Positions 7,624 through 17,147 of a stretch of 64,000 bases of DNA are shown here, one piece after another. The translations under genes and the position numbers were made by a program. The notes under the pieces are model-generated. The model saw nothing but the letters and a program-made list of their open reading frames with translations, had not been told where the DNA came from and did not search any database. This stretch comes from Candidatus Pelagibacter sp. IMCC9063. Lineage in GTDB: Bacteria; Pseudomonadota; Alphaproteobacteria; Pelagibacterales; Pelagibacteraceae. The DNA lies in NCBI RefSeq assembly GCF_000195085.1, contig NC_015380.1, forward strand, positions 172,001 through 236,000. The letters are read 5' to 3'. How positions within the stretch are numbered: the first letter of the stretch is position 1; every line of letters starts with the position of its first letter.

Positions 7624-9678
7624 TCATTTTTGTTTTGCAAGCTCTGTATTTCTAATATTTAAAGCCAAGCAAGTAATATCATCTCTTAATTTTTCTGCTC
7701 CCCAATTAAGTTCTGTTGTAATAGAATTTATTATATTTTGCGGAGTAACATTTTCTATTTTTTTTATTATTCTTTCAACGCCCTCTACTCCTAGTTCTTG
7801 ACCATTGCTTAAATAACCTTCTGTTACGCCATCGGTATAAATTAAAAATGTTTTTTCTTTCAAATTGGTAGCTATTGATTTTACCATAGACTCTGTAGAA
7901 TATTTTAAAATTCCTATTGGTGGTATTTGAGATTTCATAAACTCAAAATTTTTTTCTTTATCAAAAACCATAATACTTTCATGACCTGCGTTTACAAAGA
8001 TCGCCTCTCCAGTTTCTGTATTAAATTTTCCAAATACAGCTGTCATAAACATTCCTTTAAACTTTGCTTCAACTAGTTCATTATTTACTGTGAATACAAC
8101 TTTTTCTAATGGATAGGACAAATTAGAAATTGTTCTAAATATTGAGGCTGCTTTAGCCATGTACATACCAGCTGTAATACCTTTTCCTGATACATCTGCT
8201 AATATGAAAAAATATTCATTTTTACCTACATTGACTACGTCAAAAAAATCTCCAGAAACATCTCTGGCTGGAATATTTTTTGCATAAAGAAAATTTTTAA
8301 ACTTTGATATGTCTGGAAATAAGCTTTTCTGTACATCTCCTGCGAGCTCCCTTTCTCTTAATAACTTTGCCTCTTTTTGCAAATTTGCGAGTGCAATTCG
8401 ATTTTCTTCTATAAACCTTAAATAAAGTCCAGTTAAGAAAGTAATTGTAAGCATGAATATAGGATAGCTAATATCTACAAGTTGGGACTTAAATAAAAAA
8501 GCGCTAAAGCCAATTATAATTACTATGATTAAGCTTCCAAAGAATATTAATAAACTATATTTGGGTTTAGTATGTTGGGAGAGAAAAAAAACAACACTAG
8601 CGACTATAATTGAAAATAGTAATTCAAATAAATAAGTGTTTGGATTTCGAATAAGATAGGATTGATCTAAAATATTTTCAATTATGTTTCCATGCACTTC
8701 GACTCCTGGAATTGTATTTCCTAAAGGAGTTTTTACTAAATCAAACAAACCCTGTGCTGATGCACCAATCAAAACATACTTATCTTTAAATATTGATGGA
8801 TTAAATTTACCCTCAAAAACAGAGCTTGCGGAAATATACTGGTTTTTTAATGATTCTTTATATCTAATCCAAATAATTCCATTCGGATCTGAGTAAATTT
8901 TATGAGGTCTTGAACTTATTCTGTTAATGCCCGCCTCATTCATCTCTACATATAAATTCTTTTGATTGGACCCTACGCGGATCATTTCTAGTGCCATGGT
9001 TGGATATAGCTGATTTTTCAAACGAACAATCAATGGAAGGGATCTGATAATACCATCAGTTTGATCTAAAAAAGAAATAGAGCCCAATCCTTTTGCACTA
9101 TTTTCTAATTTTTCAAGTGATCCTATGGAGTGAGGAAAAGAATATGTAAATTTTTTAGGATCTCCTCCTTTTACAAGAAATTTTGCTTTTGGTGATCTAT
9201 CATAAGTTCCATGAGAGGGAACATTGCTACCGAGCACTGCTGTAACTGATTTTGATTTTTTTAACTGCTCTCTAAATATTTCATCAGGTCCTTTAATATT
9301 TTGCAAACCAGCGACATCGGCTGGTATTAAATTATAAGCTCTAATTATTTCTTCGGGAGATTGTTTGTCCTTCTCTGCAAAGAAGATATCGAGGCCTATG
9401 GCTTTTGGATTAGAGGCATTAACATTTTCCACAATTTTTGCAAAAATAGATCTATTCCATGGAAATTGGCCAAAATCACCTAAACTTTTTTCATCTATAT
9501 CTATTATAATAACTTCAGAAGTTTGCTTGTTTAATGGAAAAATTTTTTGATAAACATCAAAACTTAAATAAGAAATTGATTGTATAAAACTAGGATTAAT
9601 TGTTTTTAAAAAAACTAAAAAAAATAATAAAATTAAAAAAATTGTATAGTTCTTATATTTAGCAAATAAAATGCTCAT
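7624..9678 (-). CDS. CHASE2 sensor with SpoIIE-type PP2C serine phosphatase
   Basis: 684 residues. One N-terminal membrane helix (about 12-30), a periplasmic CHASE2 domain (about 50-345; VIIIDIDEKSL, FPWNRSIFAKIV, AIGLDIFFAE), three helices (about 348-425), then a cytoplasmic PP2C/RsbU-SpoIIE domain (about 455-680). Metal-binding acidic motifs are present: SGDFFD, ADVSGKG, YTDGVTEG and DDIT. Such phosphatases dephosphorylate the Ser of STAS anti-anti-sigma proteins. A STAS gene and an RsbW-like kinase gene lie at 18188-18924, so the three can form a partner-switching module with this protein as the envelope sensor. Encoded 13 bp after an autotransporter gene, in the FecR-led series. Confidence 0.88.
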   Translation of the reverse strand: MSILFAKYKNYTIFLILLFFLVFLKTINPSFIQSISYLSFDVYQKIFPLNKQTSEVIIIDIDEKSLGDFGQFPWNRSIFAKIVENVNASNPKAIGLDIFFAEKDKQSPEEIIRAYNLIPADVAGLQNIKGPDEIFREQLKKSKSVTAVLGSNVPSHGTYDRSPKAKFLVKGGDPKKFTYSFPHSIGSLEKLENSAKGLGSISFLDQTDGIIRSLPLIVRLKNQLYPTMALEMIRVGSNQKNLYVEMNEAGINRISSRPHKIYSDPNGIIWIRYKESLKNQYISASSVFEGKFNPSIFKDKYVLIGASAQGLFDLVKTPLGNTIPGVEVHGNIIENILDQSYLIRNPNTYLFELLFSIIVASVVFFLSQHTKPKYSLLIFFGSLIIVIIIGFSAFLFKSQLVDISYPIFMLTITFLTGLYLRFIEENRIALANLQKEAKLLRERELAGDVQKSLFPDISKFKNFLYAKNIPARDVSGDFFDVVNVGKNEYFFILADVSGKGITAGMYMAKAASIFRTISNLSYPLEKVVFTVNNELVEAKFKGMFMTAVFGKFNTETGEAIFVNAGHESIMVFDKEKNFEFMKSQIPPIGILKYSTESMVKSIATNLKEKTFLIYTDGVTEGYLSNGQELGVEGVERIIKKIENVTPQNIINSITTELNWGAEKLRDDITCLALNIRNTELAKQK

Positions 9679-9691
9679 GTTTTTTTTATAA

Positions 9692-11848
9692 TTAAAAAAT
9701 TTGTCTTAAGCTAAGCATTGCTTCTTCAATGGTATTTGGCCTCAATGCATCTTGATTATTTAATGTAAAATCAATTTCAAAATCATTAATTTTTTTACTT
9801 ATCTTAAATTCAGATCCTAAATGTTCTGAGCCTGCTAATTTGTAAGCATAGTTAGTTTTTTTATTGGGCAAGAATCCTATCGCTAAATTTATTTTATCAG
9901 TATGACCTACTCCTAATGCTTGATTTCTTTCATAAATTAAAAAGATACTAAAGCTATCTGGTAAAATTATATCTACCCCCAATTCACCATTTAAATTATG
10001 TAAAGCACCTGAATATAATTTGGTATCAAAATCACCTGTTGTATCAGCGAGATAAGAATATTTTATGCTGGAGGATCGGTGTAAATTTGCTTTGTATTCT
10101 AATTTTCCATGCTTTCTAATTTTATATTTTTCATTTTCTAATTCTTCAGCTGCAGCAATTGAGAGTCTTGCATTTCTTGATTGAACGCCTTGCTTTTTAA
10201 ATTTCATGGCAGCGTTACCACTTTCTTGATATTTATTTAACAAAGTGTAACCAAGATCAATTTGTCCTGAAGGAACTAGAGTTAAATTATTTTTTTTAAT
10301 CTCATCTTTTAATTTAATTGTTCCATATATTTGTTTACCGTCTCTTTTGGCAGTGACACGCTCACCGTCGAACACTGATAAAATATCAAAATTGAGAGCC
10401 CCCACTCCAATAACCGTGTCTATAAATTTTGTATCATCTTTAATTGGCGAAGAAGTATAATGGGTTAAATTATAAGTATTCGCATCTAAATTACTTCCAA
10501 CTGTTCCAACCTCAACATCATCTTTACCAAACCTAAATGCCAGCCCCCTGATGCCATTATTTTTGGTAAATTTATCTGCTCCAACTGTGATTGCATCCGT
10601 TTTAATTTTTTTAAATGAGGAAGCTTTTGTCTCTCCAACTCTTCCAACAGCAATACTTCCTTCGCTCCAAAAAAATATATCTTGTTCTTGTTCTTGTTCT
10701 TTAGTTTTTTTGCTAGTAGCTGAATTTTTTACAACTTTAGCAAGAGAAACTAGCATTGGATTAGTAAAATTAAGATCTAAATTAAGATTAGTTAAGTTTT
10801 GATTATCTTTGTTTCTTCTAATCCACTTTAAACGATTTAAAGCAGTATCGGTTGACTGTTCAATGGTTCTTGTTGCAACTTCTATTTGTGCAATAGCTAT
10901 TCCTGTTCTGATACTATTTTCTGTAATTGAAGGACAATTACCTGAAAAAAGAGTAAACGGACAATTTAAGGTATATTCACTTACCTTTTTACTCGAACCA
11001 GTAATAAACATTTTTAATCCAGAAGGACTAAATGCTAAACCATATGGGAATGCCTCGCTTGATAAGTCTAAAAAACCTACATGAGATAAAGTTGATATAT
11101 CGAAACCTGTAGATAAATCGTATTGATTAACAGTTTTTTCACTCGTTCCTATTATAAACATTCTGGTACCATCAGTATTAAACTCTATATTAGACGGTGT
11201 TATACTCTGAGTACTCAGATCTTGTGATCGTAAAAAAGTAACATCTGAAAGATCAAAACCTACAGCTAATTCATATTGGTGTATGGAATCATTCTGATGT
11301 CCAGTAATATACATCATTGTTCCATCATTATTAAAATCAAGACCATAAATATTATTATCCTGGCTTTGAACCCGAAAAAAACGTACAAAATTTGCTGATG
11401 ACAAATCAAAATTTGCAGTAAGTGAATATTCCTGCACATAATCTCTGTTTTTTCCAAGAACAAACATTTTTGATCCATCATTGTTAAATTTTATACTCGT
11501 TTCAAAAGCGTCACCAAGATTAGCCAAACTATCTACATAAGAAGCTGTCGATATATCAAAGGGAGTTGATAAAGTATATTCATGCATATCATCCTCACCA
11601 CTACCAGAAGTACCTCCATTACCGTTCTGTTCACCAATAACAAACATTTTTGTTCCATCATTACTAAAGGTAAGACCTCTAGGCATATCCTCTTCACCTG
11701 CAACTGAAAAGCTTTGCAGAAAGAGTGGAGTAGCAGAATCACCACTTTCTAAAGCAGCACCTTCTCTAACAAAAGTTAGATTAATAATTAGAAAGGCTAG
11801 TATAAATCTAATTGTCGATTTCATGAAAAAATTTTTATTTAAAGACAT
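9692..11848 (-). CDS. Beta-propeller-like repeat autotransporter, tandem paralogue 1
   Basis: 718 residues. An ATG at 11848 precedes the signal peptide; a second ATG at residue 9 (MKSTIRFILAFLIINL) may be the real start. Five propeller-like repeats (e.g. FSNDGTKMFVIG ... YTLSTPFDIST) span about 50-300, closed by a Cys pair (NCPFTLFSGNCPS). From about residue 313 to the end the sequence is nearly identical to the upstream neighbour: linker LNRLKWIRRNKDNQNLTN, a Glu/Gln microsatellite, then a barrel (FWSEGSIAVGRVG) ending in Phe. Predicted surface adhesin or receptor. The 13-bp gaps on both sides indicate one operon with the FecR, paralogue and CHASE2-PP2C genes. Confidence 0.75.
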   Translation of the reverse strand: MSLNKNFFMKSTIRFILAFLIINLTFVREGAALESGDSATPLFLQSFSVAGEEDMPRGLTFSNDGTKMFVIGEQNGNGGTSGSGEDDMHEYTLSTPFDISTASYVDSLANLGDAFETSIKFNNDGSKMFVLGKNRDYVQEYSLTANFDLSSANFVRFFRVQSQDNNIYGLDFNNDGTMMYITGHQNDSIHQYELAVGFDLSDVTFLRSQDLSTQSITPSNIEFNTDGTRMFIIGTSEKTVNQYDLSTGFDISTLSHVGFLDLSSEAFPYGLAFSPSGLKMFITGSSKKVSEYTLNCPFTLFSGNCPSITENSIRTGIAIAQIEVATRTIEQSTDTALNRLKWIRRNKDNQNLTNLNLDLNFTNPMLVSLAKVVKNSATSKKTKEQEQEQDIFFWSEGSIAVGRVGETKASSFKKIKTDAITVGADKFTKNNGIRGLAFRFGKDDVEVGTVGSNLDANTYNLTHYTSSPIKDDTKFIDTVIGVGALNFDILSVFDGERVTAKRDGKQIYGTIKLKDEIKKNNLTLVPSGQIDLGYTLLNKYQESGNAAMKFKKQGVQSRNARLSIAAAEELENEKYKIRKHGKLEYKANLHRSSSIKYSYLADTTGDFDTKLYSGALHNLNGELGVDIILPDSFSIFLIYERNQALGVGHTDKINLAIGFLPNKKTNYAYKLAGSEHLGSEFKISKKINDFEIDFTLNNQDALRPNTIEEAMLSLRQIF
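9719..10910 (-). repeat. Near-identical 1.19-kb direct repeat (barrel region), copy 1
   Basis: Encodes the linker and beta-barrel of the 718-residue autotransporter. It is nearly identical base for base to 11889-13092, the only length change noticed being 12 bases in the Glu/Gln microsatellite. The passenger-coding DNA on the other side of each boundary is clearly different. Confidence 0.85.
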
Positions 11849-11861
11849 AGTTTAATTTTTA

Positions 11862-14120
11862 TCAAAACTTACTAGTTAAATTAATTGTTGCTTCTTCAAT
11901 GGTATTTGGCCTCAATGCATCTTGATTATTTAATGTAAAATCAATTTGAAAATCATTGATATTTTTACTTATTTTAAATTCAGATCCTAAATTTTCTGAG
12001 CCTGCTAATTTGTAAGCATAGTTAGTTTTTTTATTGGGCAAGAATCCTATCGCTAAATGTATTTTATCAGTATGTCCTACTTCCAAAGCTTGATTTCTTT
12101 CATAAATTAAAAAGATACTAAAGCTATCTGGTAAAATTATATCTACACCCAATTCACCATTTAAATTATGTAAAGCACCTGAATATAATTTGGTATCAAA
12201 ATTACTTGTTGTATCAGCGAGATAAGAATATTTTATGCTGGAGGATCGGTGTAAGTTTGCTTTGTATTCTAATTTTCCATGCTTTCTAATTTTATATTTT
12301 TCATTTTCTAATTCTTCAGCTGCAGCAATTGAAAGTCTTGCATTTCTTGATTGAACGCCTTGCTTTTTAAATTTCATGGCAGCGTTACCACTTTCTTGAT
12401 AATCATTTAACAAAGTGTAACCAAGATCAACTTGTCCAGAAGGAATTAATATTAAATTATTTTTTTTAATCTCATCTTTTAATTTAATTGTTCCATATAT
12501 TTGTTTACCGTCTCTTTTGGCGGTTACACGTTGCCCATCGAGCACTGATAAAATATCAAAATTGAGAGCCCCCACTCCAATAACCGTGTCTATAAATTTT
12601 GTATCATCTTTAATTGGAGATGAGGTATAATGGGTTAAATTATAAGTATCCGTATCTAAATTGCTTCCAGCTGAGCCAACCTCAACATCATCTTTACCAA
12701 ACCTAAATGCAAGTCCAGTTATCCCATTATTTTTGGTAAATTTATCTGCTCCAACTGTGATTGCATCCGTTTTAAATTTTTTAAATGAGGAAACTTTTGT
12801 CTCTCCAACTCTTCCAACAGCAATACTTCCTTCGCTCCAAAAAAATATATCTTGTTCTTGTTCTTGTTCTTGATTTTGATCTTTAGTTTTTTTGCTAGTA
12901 GCTGAATTTTTTACAACTTTAGCAAGAGAAACAAGCATTGGATTAGTAAAATTAAGATCTAAATTTAGATTAGTTAAGTTTTGATTATCTTTATTTCTTC
13001 TAATCCATTTTAGTCTATTTAAAGCAGTGTCCGTTGAGTGTTCTATAGTTCTTGTTGCGACTTCTATTTGTGCAATGGCTAATCCCGTTCTGTCACCTTT
13101 AGCAATTGCAGGACATTTTCCTTCAATAATATTAAAAGGACACACTAAATCAAATTCATGTATTGTATCATCATCACTCCCACGATCATCAGAGACAAAC
13201 ATTTTTAATCCAGCTGCACTAAATGCAAGTGCTCTTGTTTGATCGGCAGTTACACTTTTTATTAAATTTTTTATGTTTACCTCTCCATCTTTGACATAGG
13301 AAGATGTGTCATATGCTTTTGAAAGTGAATATTGAGCAACTGTAAATAGATCATGATCGGTAACAAAAATTCTTTTTCCATTTGCACTAAAAAAAATTGC
13401 ATCAGGATTACTTTGCGTTAAAAGAATTCCAGCATTATCAACCTGTGATATTGTTGATAAATCATATGGGGTTGAAAGAGTATATTCTCTAATACCATCG
13501 AGAGAATCAGGATTGTTGACATCATTAAAGCTTAAAAATATTTTTGTACCATCGGGATTAATCTCAATACCTTGCACGTGATTATTATTTATACTTAAAG
13601 ATCCATATCTCCAGCCATCCTGAATAGCTGTAGTGTCAGGATTCACATTCGCAACATATACACAAGTTGAAACATCATAAGGTGCAGTTAAATCATATCT
13701 ATATACAAGGTCTCTGTTAGAACCATTGGTACCTCTAGTGACAGTAAAGATTTTAAGTCCATCACTACTAAATACCATATCACCAATATTACCTCTTATA
13801 GTGCCCGTTAAATCACATCTCGCAGAATCTCCTGCATAAACGGCTGTGGAAATATCAAATGGTGTTGGTAGATTATATTCGTTTATAAAATCATCACCAT
13901 CGCCCGCACGATGTGGAGAGCTTGAACCATTCCCAGCAGATACAAACATTTTGGTTCCATCAGGATTAAAAGCAATACCATTTAATCCTAGAGTAGCACC
14001 GGATCCATCAAGAAAACTGTATGCTTGGTCGCTGTCTACTTCAGTTACCATAGCTCCAAAGGAATTAGAGATGGGAATTAAGAGAAAAAAAATGATTATA
14101 AATTTTTTTATTGAAAACAT
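11862..14120 (-). CDS. Beta-propeller-like repeat autotransporter, tandem paralogue 2
   Basis: 752 residues with signal peptide (about 1-22). The passenger has about five long propeller-like repeats (FNPDGTKMFVSAGNG, INPDGTKIFLSFND, FSANGKRIFVTDHD), richer in Asp/Gly insertions than its neighbour, and ends in a Cys pair (VCPFNIIEGKCPA). From about residue 343 it shares linker and barrel with paralogue 1, with extra Gln/Glu residues in the DQNQEQEQEQEQD run. It ends in Phe (SKF). It lies 23 bp after the FecR-domain gene. The pattern, conserved barrel with diverged head, suggests duplication followed by passenger divergence or homogenisation of the barrel by gene conversion. Confidence 0.75.
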   Translation of the reverse strand: MFSIKKFIIIFFLLIPISNSFGAMVTEVDSDQAYSFLDGSGATLGLNGIAFNPDGTKMFVSAGNGSSSPHRAGDGDDFINEYNLPTPFDISTAVYAGDSARCDLTGTIRGNIGDMVFSSDGLKIFTVTRGTNGSNRDLVYRYDLTAPYDVSTCVYVANVNPDTTAIQDGWRYGSLSINNNHVQGIEINPDGTKIFLSFNDVNNPDSLDGIREYTLSTPYDLSTISQVDNAGILLTQSNPDAIFFSANGKRIFVTDHDLFTVAQYSLSKAYDTSSYVKDGEVNIKNLIKSVTADQTRALAFSAAGLKMFVSDDRGSDDDTIHEFDLVCPFNIIEGKCPAIAKGDRTGLAIAQIEVATRTIEHSTDTALNRLKWIRRNKDNQNLTNLNLDLNFTNPMLVSLAKVVKNSATSKKTKDQNQEQEQEQDIFFWSEGSIAVGRVGETKVSSFKKFKTDAITVGADKFTKNNGITGLAFRFGKDDVEVGSAGSNLDTDTYNLTHYTSSPIKDDTKFIDTVIGVGALNFDILSVLDGQRVTAKRDGKQIYGTIKLKDEIKKNNLILIPSGQVDLGYTLLNDYQESGNAAMKFKKQGVQSRNARLSIAAAEELENEKYKIRKHGKLEYKANLHRSSSIKYSYLADTTSNFDTKLYSGALHNLNGELGVDIILPDSFSIFLIYERNQALEVGHTDKIHLAIGFLPNKKTNYAYKLAGSENLGSEFKISKNINDFQIDFTLNNQDALRPNTIEEATINLTSKF
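11889..13092 (-). repeat. Near-identical direct repeat (barrel region), copy 2
   Basis: Partner of 9719-10910; see that entry. Includes the expanded GTTCTT hexamer run encoding Glu-Gln repeats near 12850-12880. Confidence 0.85.
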
Positions 14121-14143
14121 ATAGCTTCTGTCTGGTCCAAAAA

Positions 14144-15379
14144 TTATTTCTTACGTTTTCTTTTGTTTCTGGCTTTTCTTTTTTTCTTAGCTATTTTTTT
14201 TCTTGTTATTTTTTTTGCTTTTTTCTTTATTACTTTTTTCTTTTTAATTTTTTTCTTTTTTACTTTTTTCTTTTTAACTTTTTTCTTTTTAGTCTTGCCT
14301 TTTTTCTTCACTGCTTTTTTCTTTTTGTCTTTTTTCTTTACTTGTTTTTTATTTTTCTTTTTATCTTTTTTCTTTTTATCTTTCTTCTTTACTTCTTTTG
14401 TATTTTTCTTTTTATTTTTTTTCTTTTTATCTTTCTTCTTTACTTCTTTTGTATTTTTCTTTTCATCTTTTTTCGCAACCACTATTTTTTCTTCTGTTTC
14501 AATAACTTTTTCTTCAACAATGTTTTCAGATTGTGTTATGTCTGACACCTCTTCTTCATTTGTTTTTAGTAAAACAATTCTCTTTTCTTCGTCTTTTTTA
14601 ATATTTTCTTTAATTAATATTTTTATCTCTTCTTTATCAAAACCCTGGGCTTTAAGTTCTTGTCTAATTTTTTTTCTAGTAGCTTTTCTTTCTTCTTTTG
14701 TAGTTCCATCAAGCTTTGCCACTCTAACTACTTTCATTCTTTTTTTAAATTTTTTTAGTTGGTTTTTAGTTATTTGTTTTGCTTTTCCTGGTGCACTACC
14801 TTGAACCATACTTGCTACACTGTAAGGATTATCCAGTAGTGTTTGACCCAAATTATTTCCAACCAGAACTGCCCCAGGCCTTAAACCCAATGTGTTATTT
14901 TTTCCTGGTCCTATTAATAAAGTATCTGTTTTTTGATTTGATACTATGGTTTGAAACTCTGTTCCTCTTGAACCTAAAGTTCCTTCAGGAACGTTAACAG
15001 TTAAGCTGTCTGGATTCTTTTTGCTTATTAAACCTGAAATTATTTTTAAACTTCCTTTTTTAACATTCGCTACAATTTTTCCATCATTTGTTGCTGGATC
15101 GTATATAAAGGTATCCATAACTACTTCTGAATCTGATCCAATGGTAAATGTTGATTGATCTAGTAGTAATATTTGTGTGCCCGAATCTATTCCTGCATAA
15201 ATCGTTTCGTTTAAATAAACTTTATCGCCAGCTTTAAGTTCTCTTGTGCCAGCTTTAGCTGTTCCAGATACTGCACCTACAATTCCGACTAATTGCTTAC
15301 TAATATCAATTTTTGCATCCGCCTGGCTGATATTGAATACAAAAAATAATAGTATGATTGGTGATAAAATCTTCTTCAT
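14144..15379 (-). CDS. FecR-domain periplasmic protein with lysine-rich C-terminal tail
   Basis: 411 residues with signal peptide (about 1-22). Residues about 30-150 form a FecR domain (VGAVSGTAKAGTRELKAGDKV, GTQILLLDQSTFTIGSDSEV, VPEGTLGSRGTEF), common in secreted proteins next to CHASE2 or TPR genes. The second half is increasingly basic; the last ~120 residues are mostly Lys with a 17-residue tandem repeat (NTKEVKKKDKKKK then N/D-KKK). A polycationic tail could bind LPS, DNA or peptidoglycan, but that is inference. First gene of the series FecR, two autotransporters, CHASE2-PP2C, lipoprotein. Palindrome ACCCATATTAGGT lies 46 bp upstream. Confidence 0.8.
   Translation of the reverse strand: MKKILSPIILLFFVFNISQADAKIDISKQLVGIVGAVSGTAKAGTRELKAGDKVYLNETIYAGIDSGTQILLLDQSTFTIGSDSEVVMDTFIYDPATNDGKIVANVKKGSLKIISGLISKKNPDSLTVNVPEGTLGSRGTEFQTIVSNQKTDTLLIGPGKNNTLGLRPGAVLVGNNLGQTLLDNPYSVASMVQGSAPGKAKQITKNQLKKFKKRMKVVRVAKLDGTTKEERKATRKKIRQELKAQGFDKEEIKILIKENIKKDEEKRIVLLKTNEEEVSDITQSENIVEEKVIETEEKIVVAKKDEKKNTKEVKKKDKKKKNKKKNTKEVKKKDKKKKDKKKNKKQVKKKDKKKKAVKKKGKTKKKKVKKKKVKKKKIKKKKVIKKKAKKITRKKIAKKKRKARNKRKRKK
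14371..14472 (-). repeat. 51-bp tandem repeat in lysine-tail coding region
   Basis: Two adjacent units with period 51 bp (17 codons) start at 14371 and 14422. They keep the reading frame and encode the NTKEVKKKDKKKK unit of the FecR protein tail. The surrounding pyrimidine-rich strand creates long meaningless open frames on the plus strand. Confidence 0.8.
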
Positions 15380-15424
15380 TTGGCAGAAGATAAACTTTTT
15401 TTAGATTTTTATAAGGTTGCCTTG

Positions 15425-15437
15425 ACCCATATTAGGT
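15425..15437. promoter_or_regulatory. Operator-like palindrome, site B
   Basis: ACCCATATTAGGT fits RCCYANNNTRGGY, 46 bp before the FecR start. On the minus strand a TATAAA hexamer (15413-15408) follows after 11 bases, so the palindrome would overlap the -35 region of a promoter. Confidence 0.65.
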
Positions 15438-15504
15438 GCAGTTTCTGTGCATTTTATCCAAAATATAGCTGTGTATTTAATTTATAAAATAGGTTTTGTT
15501 TTGG

Positions 15505-16896
15505 TTACTTATTTAAGTGAAATGACTTCGATAAACTGACTGCAAACGAGTCTGAAATATAATCATAATTAATTATATTAGCTTCAGAGAAAATTTTTTC
15601 GTATGAAAAGCTGATAAATAAACTTTTATCTGGATCGATGGTAGGGAAAAAATCTCCAATAGCTTTAGTAAACATCAAATCAAAAGTGTTTGTTACATCT
15701 GATCTTATCCTGTTTGAATTTATGCTTGTATCTACATTTTTATAATCATTAAAACTCAACCCATTGCCTACCGAAATATAACCCAAAGGGAGAGCGAAAT
15801 TTAATCTAAAATTCAAATCATAAGTTTCAAAGTCGTTTGTTCCTACTTTTGCTTCTGAAGTGCTGTACCCCAAACCTGTTGAGGATGAAATGATTTCATT
15901 AAATACATAATCGTGTCCAAGCGAAAGACCATGCCCTTTAGCATTCGTTTCATTTGCAGTTGTATCAGTGCTATTTTTATTATTTTTAGAATCTGAAAAA
16001 GAATAACCATAGCTAAATGAATTTTGATCTCCTACAGAAAAAGATCCTCCTATTCCTTGCATTAAAGAAAAGCCATCTGCATCATCTTGGTAATCTGTTT
16101 TGCTTATCATTACATATGGGCTTAAACTTTGGTTGCCTAAGTATGTATCCAAAGCAATAGTTAAACCGTAACTTTCAAAATCATCTGCTGTTTCCTCTCT
16201 TTGCTCTGAGTCTGTAAAACTCGCATTTATCATTAATGATGAATTTTCTCCTAAAGATCGAGTTGCTGTTAATCCTAAGCCCTCACTATACGTTTTGTCA
16301 TACTTCGCACTATTAAACCCAACGACTTCATCAGCACTACTTTGTAATCTTGTTTTTGAAACACTATTAACATTTTGATTAGAAACACCACCAAGAGATA
16401 TATCTGCATAAAAATTCCATAGCTTGGGAGCTCCCCTTTCTTTAAGTGTAGTTTCAATTTGATTTATTGTTTCTACATCTTCAGGTGTTAAGTCTTCACT
16501 AGTTTTGATATCTTCAATTATAGTCAAAGCTTTATTGGGCGAGTCTGCTTGGACTAAAACGGAAAGTAAATATAGTTTTATCTCAACATTATCTGGATAA
16601 ATCATATTTAATCTTTCCAGAGTTGCGATGGTTTGTTTGTAATTTCCAATTTTTCCTTGTTGTTGTGCATATTTTAAATTTAAATCTAAATCATTTGGCT
16701 TTTGTAAAATTTGCAAATAAGTAATGTTTTTTTCTGAAGAACCTGGAATTAGAATTTCTTCTCCGTTAACTATAATTTTAGAGCCACTAGTATCTGCAGC
16801 CATTATTGCGCTCGTTGTTTCTAAAAAAAAGCTAACTAAAAAAAAAGAAAATAAGACTAATGAAACAGCACCTGTTGTTAGTTTTTTTTTAATCAT
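15505..16896 (-). CDS. TPR-containing outer-membrane beta-barrel protein
   Basis: 463 residues. A long hydrophobic N-terminus with signal peptide (about 10-33) leads to a TPR-like helical region (about 60-155; NLKYAQQQGKIGNYKQTIAT, YPDNVEIKLYLLSVLVQ). After an Asn/Ser-rich turn, about 290 residues of alternating polar/hydrophobic strands follow (SSLMINASFTDS, SLSPYVMISKTDYQ). The layout resembles DUF560-type surface assembly proteins with a periplasmic TPR and a membrane barrel, but it does not end in Phe and the assignment is tentative. Downstream of two pilin genes and a small membrane protein, with an 8-bp overlap with the latter. Genes of this type often accompany FecR proteins. Confidence 0.6.
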   Translation of the reverse strand: MIKKKLTTGAVSLVLFSFFLVSFFLETTSAIMAADTSGSKIIVNGEEILIPGSSEKNITYLQILQKPNDLDLNLKYAQQQGKIGNYKQTIATLERLNMIYPDNVEIKLYLLSVLVQADSPNKALTIIEDIKTSEDLTPEDVETINQIETTLKERGAPKLWNFYADISLGGVSNQNVNSVSKTRLQSSADEVVGFNSAKYDKTYSEGLGLTATRSLGENSSLMINASFTDSEQREETADDFESYGLTIALDTYLGNQSLSPYVMISKTDYQDDADGFSLMQGIGGSFSVGDQNSFSYGYSFSDSKNNKNSTDTTANETNAKGHGLSLGHDYVFNEIISSSTGLGYSTSEAKVGTNDFETYDLNFRLNFALPLGYISVGNGLSFNDYKNVDTSINSNRIRSDVTNTFDLMFTKAIGDFFPTIDPDKSLFISFSYEKIFSEANIINYDYISDSFAVSLSKSFHLNK

Positions 16897-17119
16897 TTTT
16901 ACTCCAAATAAAATAAAAGAAATATGGAATAGTTGCAGGAACTATGCCAAACCAAAACCATTCATCCCATCTAAAACTCTTATCTAATCCTAAGTTGCTA
17001 AGTCCATTCCACCATGTCAGGTAACCAATTCCTATTATCCAAACTAAGCTAATAGTTACTGATATCTTTTCTTTTTTAGAAAGATTGAAGGGAAATAATT
17101 TTTTAGTAGGTTCGTTCAT
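16889..17119 (-). CDS. Small inner-membrane protein, unknown function
   Basis: 76 residues with two predicted membrane helices (VTISLVWIIGIGYLTWW and WFGIVPATIPYFFYFIW) separated by a Trp/Asp-rich loop. No family recognised. It lies 28 bp after the pilin at 17148 and overlaps the TPR/outer-membrane gene by 8 bp, so it is likely translated from the same message and may assist pilin or barrel export. Confidence 0.65.
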   Translation of the reverse strand: MNEPTKKLFPFNLSKKEKISVTISLVWIIGIGYLTWWNGLSNLGLDKSFRWDEWFWFGIVPATIPYFFYFIWSKND

Positions 17120-17147
17120 TGTTATGAAAGCATTTGATCAATTTAGA

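Noticed and set aside
14163-14804. Long Phe/Leu-rich open frames on the plus strand opposite the FecR gene
   Set aside because: They are the complement of the Lys-codon-rich tail; composition is pure low complexity with no start context.
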